Source of the DNA: JAJEAD01 sp965221555
GTDB taxonomy: Bacteria; Pseudomonadota; Gammaproteobacteria; HK1
Assembly (NCBI GenBank): GCA_965221555.1
Contig: OZ244895.1
Location: 620,001 to 684,000 of the forward strand
Length of the DNA: 64,000 bases
Direction of reading: 5' to 3'
Shown: positions 59,816-64,000 of the stretch, in pieces
Layout: every line of letters begins with the position of its first letter
Position numbering within the stretch: position 1 is the stretch's first letter
Made by a program: the position numbers and the translations under genes
Notes under the pieces: generated by a model
Told to the model about the DNA's origin: nothing
Database searches by the model: none
The model's input: the letters and a program-made list of their open reading frames with translations, nothing else

Positions 59816-60736
59816 CCCGAAAAACTCACCGGGGGGATGGAAAAAGGCTGCTCCTCATGGCATAACGGTTGTGGGATCAACAAGTTAAGCCAGACGACGA
59901 GGAAGCAGCCTTGAAGACACAGTGTAATGGCAAGCAGCTTGAGTTTCACGCGCTGGGACGGCGATGTGTCACCGGACGATTCGACGGCGGTCACATCAGC
60001 AGCGATGCCGGAGGGGTACTGCTACGCGAGGTGGACAAGCGTATCGGTCTGATGTCGCGGGTGTCGGAGTGTATGGTCGATTACCGCAACCCTGCGAGCG
60101 TGGAACATAACGTGCATGAGCTGGTGTCGCAGCGGGTTTATGGCATTGCGTTGGGATACGAAGACCTCAACGACCATGGGCAGCTGCGCGCAGATGCGGT
60201 GCTGTCGGTGCTGGTAGGCAAGCGCGATGTGACAGGCGCGGGTCGGGTACGCGAGCGTGACCGAGGCTGTGCATTGGCCAGTGCGAGCACGTTGAACCGC
60301 ATGGAGCTGGGCGCACCGCAGCAGGCGGCGCACGACCGTTACAAGCGCATCGTGGCGCGTGGTGAGGGGTTCGATGAGCTGTTAGTGGAGCTCTTTGTGG
60401 AGTCGCACTCACAGGCGCCGCGTGAGCTGTGGCTGGACCTGGATGCGACCGATGACCCGTTGCACGGGAGCCAGGAAGGGCGGTTCTTTCACGGCTACTA
60501 CGGTTGCTACTGCTATCTGCCGCTGTACATCTTCTGTGGCGAGCACCTGTTGTGCGCGCGGCTGCGCGAGTCCAACCAGGATGCCTCGGCCGGCAGCATT
60601 GAGGAGCTCGCCCGCATTGTCGGTCAGATTCGCCGCCACTGGCCCAGGACACGCATCCATATCCGAGGCGATTCGGGCTTTTGTCGCGAGCCCATCATGA
60701 AGTGGTGCGAGGACCATAGGGTGGACTACGTGCTGG

Positions 60737-60742
60737 GATTGG
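60737..60742. repeat. Target-site duplication GATTGG, left of IS21-type element
   Basis: GATTGG here and again at 62984-62989. Deleting one copy plus the element restores the transposase codons for VLGLARNR. Confidence 0.9.
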
Positions 60743-60822
60743 TGTCAAGCGACACCTAGTTTTACGCGTTAGCGCGACATCTATCTTTACGCACCGTTGT
60801 CGTGCCATCGTGCTGGTCCGGT

Positions 60823-61608
60823 TCACGGCCTCGAACTGATGGCCTGTTCGAGGTCGCGGAGTCGATAGCTACGGCCCTTGATGTTGAGCACATGGCTATG
60901 GTGCAGGAGCCGGTCGAGGATGGCGGTGGCGAGGACCGCATCGCCTGCGAGCAGCTCGGGCCAGTCCTTGATGCCCTTATTGGTGGTGATGAGGATCGAG
61001 CCTCGGCCGTAGCGGTAGCTCACGAGCCGAAAGAACAGGCTCGCCTCGGTCCGGGTCATGGGCTCGAATCCCATTTCGTCGATGATCAGCAGGGCGACGT
61101 TGAGGTACTTGCGCCGGCGCAGCCTTGCCGGTGGGCACTCGGCATCGGCCCGAAGGGCGGCAAGCAACTCCTCGAGCCGGTAGAAGGTGACCGAGAATCC
61201 GTTCTCGATCGCTCGAACGCCCAGGGCGACACAAAGATGCGTCTTCCCGACCCCGGGAGGACCTTGGATGAGCAGCGTCTCCTTGCCCCGGACCCAGGCG
61301 CAGGTGGCCAGCGTCTCGATCCGGGAGCGTTCGACCGAAGGCTGGAAGGCGAAGTCGAAACTGCCCAGCGTTTGCCCGGTGGGCAGTCCGGAGAGCCGAA
61401 GCGAGGTCTTGACTCGTCGCTCCTCACGCTCGGTGAGCTCAATGTCCAGGAGTCGGTCCAGGAACGCGTGCGCGGGCAACTGCGCCTTGGCGCTGTCGGT
61501 GAGGCAATCGGCCAAGTGCTCGGCACCGTGGACCAGCCCCAGGCGGACCAGGCGCTCGACGGTGGCGTCGAGGTCGACCTTGGGGCGCACCTTGCCCGGG
61601 GCGCTCAT
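60823..61608 (-). CDS. istB: IS21 family helper ATPase IstB
   Basis: AAA+ ATPase that helps IstA choose the target. 261 residues from ATG 61608. Seen: LTEREERRVKTSLRLSGLPT, TLGSFDFAFQPSVERSRIET, Walker A GPPGVGKTHLCVALGVRA near 105, Walker B ALLIIDEMGFEPMT near 165, LFFRLVSYRYGRGSILITTN and the arginine-finger region ILDRLLHHSHVLNIKGRSYR. The start overlaps the istA stop by 4 bp. Confidence 0.96.
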   Translation of the reverse strand: MSAPGKVRPKVDLDATVERLVRLGLVHGAEHLADCLTDSAKAQLPAHAFLDRLLDIELTEREERRVKTSLRLSGLPTGQTLGSFDFAFQPSVERSRIETLATCAWVRGKETLLIQGPPGVGKTHLCVALGVRAIENGFSVTFYRLEELLAALRADAECPPARLRRRKYLNVALLIIDEMGFEPMTRTEASLFFRLVSYRYGRGSILITTNKGIKDWPELLAGDAVLATAILDRLLHHSHVLNIKGRSYRLRDLEQAISSRP

Positions 61609-62870
61609 CGGGCCACCTCTGCCAGCGCCGCGTACAGGTCCAGCGGTCGATGCTCCGGTGCCAGGGCCGCGATCTGCGCGATGCGCGCCCCCATCCGCCC
61701 TAGCGGCGCCGGAGCGATGACCGTCTCGGTCGACTCGCCCTGGAAGTGCCCGGGGTCGAGCACGATGCGATGGGCGGTCGCCCGCGGATGAGCGGCGACC
61801 AGGTCGGCACCGGCCAGGACCTGAACGTGTCGTGCGCAACCGCGAACCTCCACCCGCTGGCCTACCAGCGCAAACGGCACCGAGTACGTCCTTCCCTCGA
61901 ACACGACCGTGCAATCGGCGCCCACGCGGCGCGTGACCGCGATGTCGAAGGGCTCGGGCATCGGCTCGGGAAGGGCACCGAGGTGCGCGCGCTCTTGCTC
62001 CCAGGCCCGCAGCACGTCGGTCCCGGTGGCCGGGCACACCCGTCGGCTCATCGTCTCGGAACCGCGCGCGTCGGTATGCGCCTGGAGCTCCTCGAGCGCC
62101 TCCCAGTGCCGGCGATACGGGCTGCACCCGGCGCGCCCGTCACGGATCCGACGCTCGACCTTGCCCTTCGCTTGCGGACTTCGCGGGGCACAGGCATCGA
62201 CGTGGAATCGCAGCGTCTGCGCATAGCGCTCGTAGACCGGATGTACCGTCCCCCACGCGCCCGCTCCGGCCACCACCGCCGTCTTCTCATTGTCGACCCG
62301 GATCGTGGCCGGTACTCCGCCCAGGCGTTGCAGCGCCGCGTTATGCACCGACAGCCAAGCGAGCAGATGCTTGCGCTCGCTCCACACCAGCGCCCACGCG
62401 CGCGAGAACGACAACGTGAGCACAAATGCGAGCAGGTCCCGGCGCGCGCCCCCGACCCAGACCCCGGGAAACGACGCCCAGTCCGCCTGGGCCTGAACCC
62501 CGGGTGGGGTCTCCACACGACGCCGCGCCCGACGCGCCGGCGTCCGATACGCCCGGCGAACATAGCGCTGCACCGAGCGAAGACCCGCCGGATAGTCGTG
62601 CTCGGCCACCAGCCACGCGTGAAGCGCCGCAACGTTGCTCGGCGACTCCTCCCCGCTGCCCAACACGTACGCGTCGATCGCCTCCTGGAACCGGGCCGCA
62701 ACCGGCTGCTGCTCCGAACGCCCATCCGGCGCACCCGCCGCTTGGCGTCGACGGTGGTAGCGAACCGTTCCTTCCGATACCCCCAATAACCGTGCGATGT
62801 GCCGGTTCGAACATTGCCTGCCTGTCAAGCTCTTGATCGTCATCCGATCCTCCCAACTGAGCCTGGCCAT
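61605..62870 (-). CDS. istA: IS21 family transposase IstA
   Basis: DDE transposase. 421 residues. Seen: an N-terminal helix-turn-helix (SNRHIARLLGVSEGTVRYHR), QAQADWASFPGV with the first catalytic Asp near 131, TIRVDNEKTAVVAGAG with the second near 196, SPQAKGKVERRIRDGRAG with the Glu near 240, and a C-terminal beta-rich region FDIAVTRRVGADCTVVFEGR and YSVPFALVGQRVEVR. No frameshift or stop. Confidence 0.95.
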   Translation of the reverse strand: MARLSWEDRMTIKSLTGRQCSNRHIARLLGVSEGTVRYHRRRQAAGAPDGRSEQQPVAARFQEAIDAYVLGSGEESPSNVAALHAWLVAEHDYPAGLRSVQRYVRRAYRTPARRARRRVETPPGVQAQADWASFPGVWVGGARRDLLAFVLTLSFSRAWALVWSERKHLLAWLSVHNAALQRLGGVPATIRVDNEKTAVVAGAGAWGTVHPVYERYAQTLRFHVDACAPRSPQAKGKVERRIRDGRAGCSPYRRHWEALEELQAHTDARGSETMSRRVCPATGTDVLRAWEQERAHLGALPEPMPEPFDIAVTRRVGADCTVVFEGRTYSVPFALVGQRVEVRGCARHVQVLAGADLVAAHPRATAHRIVLDPGHFQGESTETVIAPAPLGRMGARIAQIAALAPEHRPLDLYAALAEVAR

Positions 62871-62983
62871 GGCGCGCCTCCGCCCTCGCGAACGAAAACG
62901 CTACCTTGCCAAGGGGCATCACGCCCCGGGAGGTGCGTAAATCTGGATGTCGCCTTAGCTCAAGTCTCAGGCGTCGCTGTACA

Positions 62984-62989
62984 GATTGG
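62984..62989. repeat. Target-site duplication GATTGG, right of IS21-type element
   Basis: Second copy of the 6-bp duplication. The IS1380 transposase frame resumes here. Confidence 0.9.
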
Positions 62990-63820
62990 CGCGCAATCGC
63001 CGTCTGACGCGCGCCTTGGGCGCTGCGATGCACCAGGCGCGCGCGGCACATGGGCGTACTGGTAAGCCGGCCCGGCGCTTCGGCGACTTCACCTACCGCA
63101 CTCGCAAGTCATGGAGTCGCAGCCGTCGAGTGGTGGGCAAGGCGGAGTATCTGTCCAAGGGGGAGAATCCGCGCTTCGTGGTCACCAGCCTCTCCCCGCG
63201 CAAGGCCGCGGCCAAGCGCTTGTACGAACAGTTGTACTGCGCGCGCGGCGAGATGGAAAACCGCATCAAGGAGCAGCAGCTCGACCTCTTTGCCGACCGC
63301 ACCAGCGCCCACACCATGCGCGCGAATCAGTTGCGGCTGTACTTCTCCTCATTCGCCTACGTGCTCATGCACGCGCTACGAAGACTCGGAACACAGGGCA
63401 CTGAGTTCGCCCGCGCCCAGTGCGCCACGCTGCGACTGAAACTGCTCAAGGTCGCCGCCCGGGTCAAAATCACCGCCCGGCGGGTGTGGCTGTCGTTCTC
63501 CCAGGCCTATCCCTACGCCAAGACCTTTACCCAGGTGCTGGTGAACTTGCACAAAGCGCCCTTGTGGCATCCGCCTGGATAGTCTTCCGCACCACTACCT
63601 GACTCAGAAACCCCTGATCGGCGCGCCGCCGAGGCCACCGCTCGCTCGCTTCGTGTATCCAACGCCTGTTTGACCCACCAAAGTCCGATAAGTCGCTCTC
63701 AACAACCACCAAACACGCACCGATTACCTCAATCGGCGCTGATCACCCCACTCCATCGCCATAATCAGCCTCCTTCAGCCAGAATGCGCCTCGTCTTGGA
63801 GAATCGGTGACGAATGCGGG

Positions 63821-63824
63821 CTAG
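63821..63824. repeat. CTAG target duplication, right of IS1380-type element
   Basis: Matches 59812-59815. Confidence 0.65.
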
Positions 63825-64000
63825 ACCTTATGCCACTGACCCACTCCACCAGAAATCGGTAGTCCTTTCTCATGGCCGACTTGCCGACAAGTACGGCGTG
63901 GCGGACGGGGGTTAAGGTGAACCGTGACGAGACGCATCTCGCGTGAAGTTCTTCCAGTTTCCCTGCAGAATGCCCCGAACGGGCGAGGTCCGTGCCACGT
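63825..64000. other. Sequence right of the IS1380-type element, nothing recognised
   Basis: 176 bp to the window edge. No open frame with a known motif, no tRNA and no repeat copy. The adjacent gene, if any, lies outside. Confidence 0.35.

Larger units (their letters stand above)
60743..62983 (-). mobile_element. Complete IS21-family insertion sequence (2241 bp)
   Basis: Left end TGTCAAGCGACACCT, right end (complement) TGTACAGCGACGCCT. A second terminal block follows on each side: GCGACATCTATCTTTACGCA and GCGACATCCAGATTTACGCA. Such multiple terminal repeats are typical of IS21. It encodes istA and istB with overlapping ends on the minus strand and is flanked by a 6-bp duplication. All parts appear intact, so it may be mobile. 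Confidence 0.93.
59911..63582 (+). pseudogene. IS1380-family transposase gene split by IS21 insertion
   Basis: N-terminal part 59911-60742 starts at TTG (MKTQCNGKQLEFHALGRR after GAGGAAG) and runs to EDHRVDYVLGL; C-terminal part 62990-63582 begins ARNRRLTRALG and ends APLWHPPG and stop. Removing the IS21 and one target copy gives an uninterrupted frame of 474 residues with no other defect. Seen: DGGHISSDAGGVLLREVDKR and LDLDATDDPLHGSQEGRFFH with catalytic Asp, GDSGFCREPIMKWCE with a second Asp, and C-terminal ENRIKEQQLDLFADRTSAHT with the Glu region. The intact rest implies a recent disruption. Confidence 0.9.
59816..63820 (+). mobile_element. IS1380-family element, interrupted by an IS21-family element
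   Basis: Left end CCCGAAAAACTCACCG, right end (complement) CCCGCATTCGTCACCG; both begin CCCG and contain TCACCG at the same distance. Without the inserted IS21 and its duplication the element would be 1758 bp, close to the usual IS1380 size. It carries one transposase gene on the plus strand, split by the insertion. About 240 bp lie between the transposase stop and the right end, with no gene seen. Its ends match those of the 176-bp elements at 12942 and 23418. Confidence 0.85.

Overview
The window looks like chromosomal DNA of a GC-rich gammaproteobacterium. The evidence is the gene set and its order: aroK-aroB, a CtaA/SURF1/CtaG aa3-type cytochrome oxidase locus with a DUF2909 twin-membrane protein, bioC/comF, dnaA-dnaN-recF-gyrB opposite rpmH-rnpA-yidC-mnmE, glnE, accBC, fis-purH, and a GyrB of about 800 residues with the insertion seen in gammaproteobacteria. 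I cannot name a genus. Almost all of the first 51.5 kb is core chromosome; the last 12.5 kb is accessory. No tRNA, rRNA or CRISPR array was seen. Layout: 1-6.1 kb (minus) holds partial argS, priA and mrcA. 6.2-12.9 kb (plus) holds aroK, aroB, dgt, a DamX-type ATPase, hemE, a DUF368 lipid-carrier transporter and mutM, mostly overlapping and so probably one operon. 12.9-17.2 kb holds two adjacent mobile repeats, a ferredoxin, coaD and rsmD (minus), then ftsY and rpoH (plus); rpoH has a near-consensus CIRCE operator over its promoter. 17.3-26.9 kb (minus) holds an acquired-looking NYN nuclease gene, a terminator and the cytochrome oxidase and heme A locus. 27.0-28.8 kb holds divergent bioC and comF. 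28.9-39.9 kb is the replication-origin region. 40.0-51.5 kb carries pyrF, ilvE, glnE, fxsA, a TlpA-like protein, aroQ, accBC, fis and purH; the accC-fis gap contains a decayed transposase and degenerate repeats where many relatives carry prmA and/or dusB. 51.6-58.1 kb is a probable catabolic island: a polar amino-acid ABC importer, an LLM-class oxidoreductase, a cupin, a short-chain dehydrogenase and a creatinase/prolidase-fold protein. 58.3-59.7 kb is a HigBA-type toxin-antitoxin pair. 59.8-63.8 kb is an IS1380-family element whose transposase gene is split by an intact IS21-family element. The most notable points are: (1) a family of 176-bp palindromic elements whose ends match those of the resident IS1380-type element and which insert at NTAG sites, once exactly on the ctaD stop codon; (2) the CIRCE operator on rpoH, which suggests HrcA control of the heat-shock sigma factor; (3) two core genes, dgt and rnpA, with no ATG, GTG or TTG start; and (4) the nested insertion sequences with readable target duplications.
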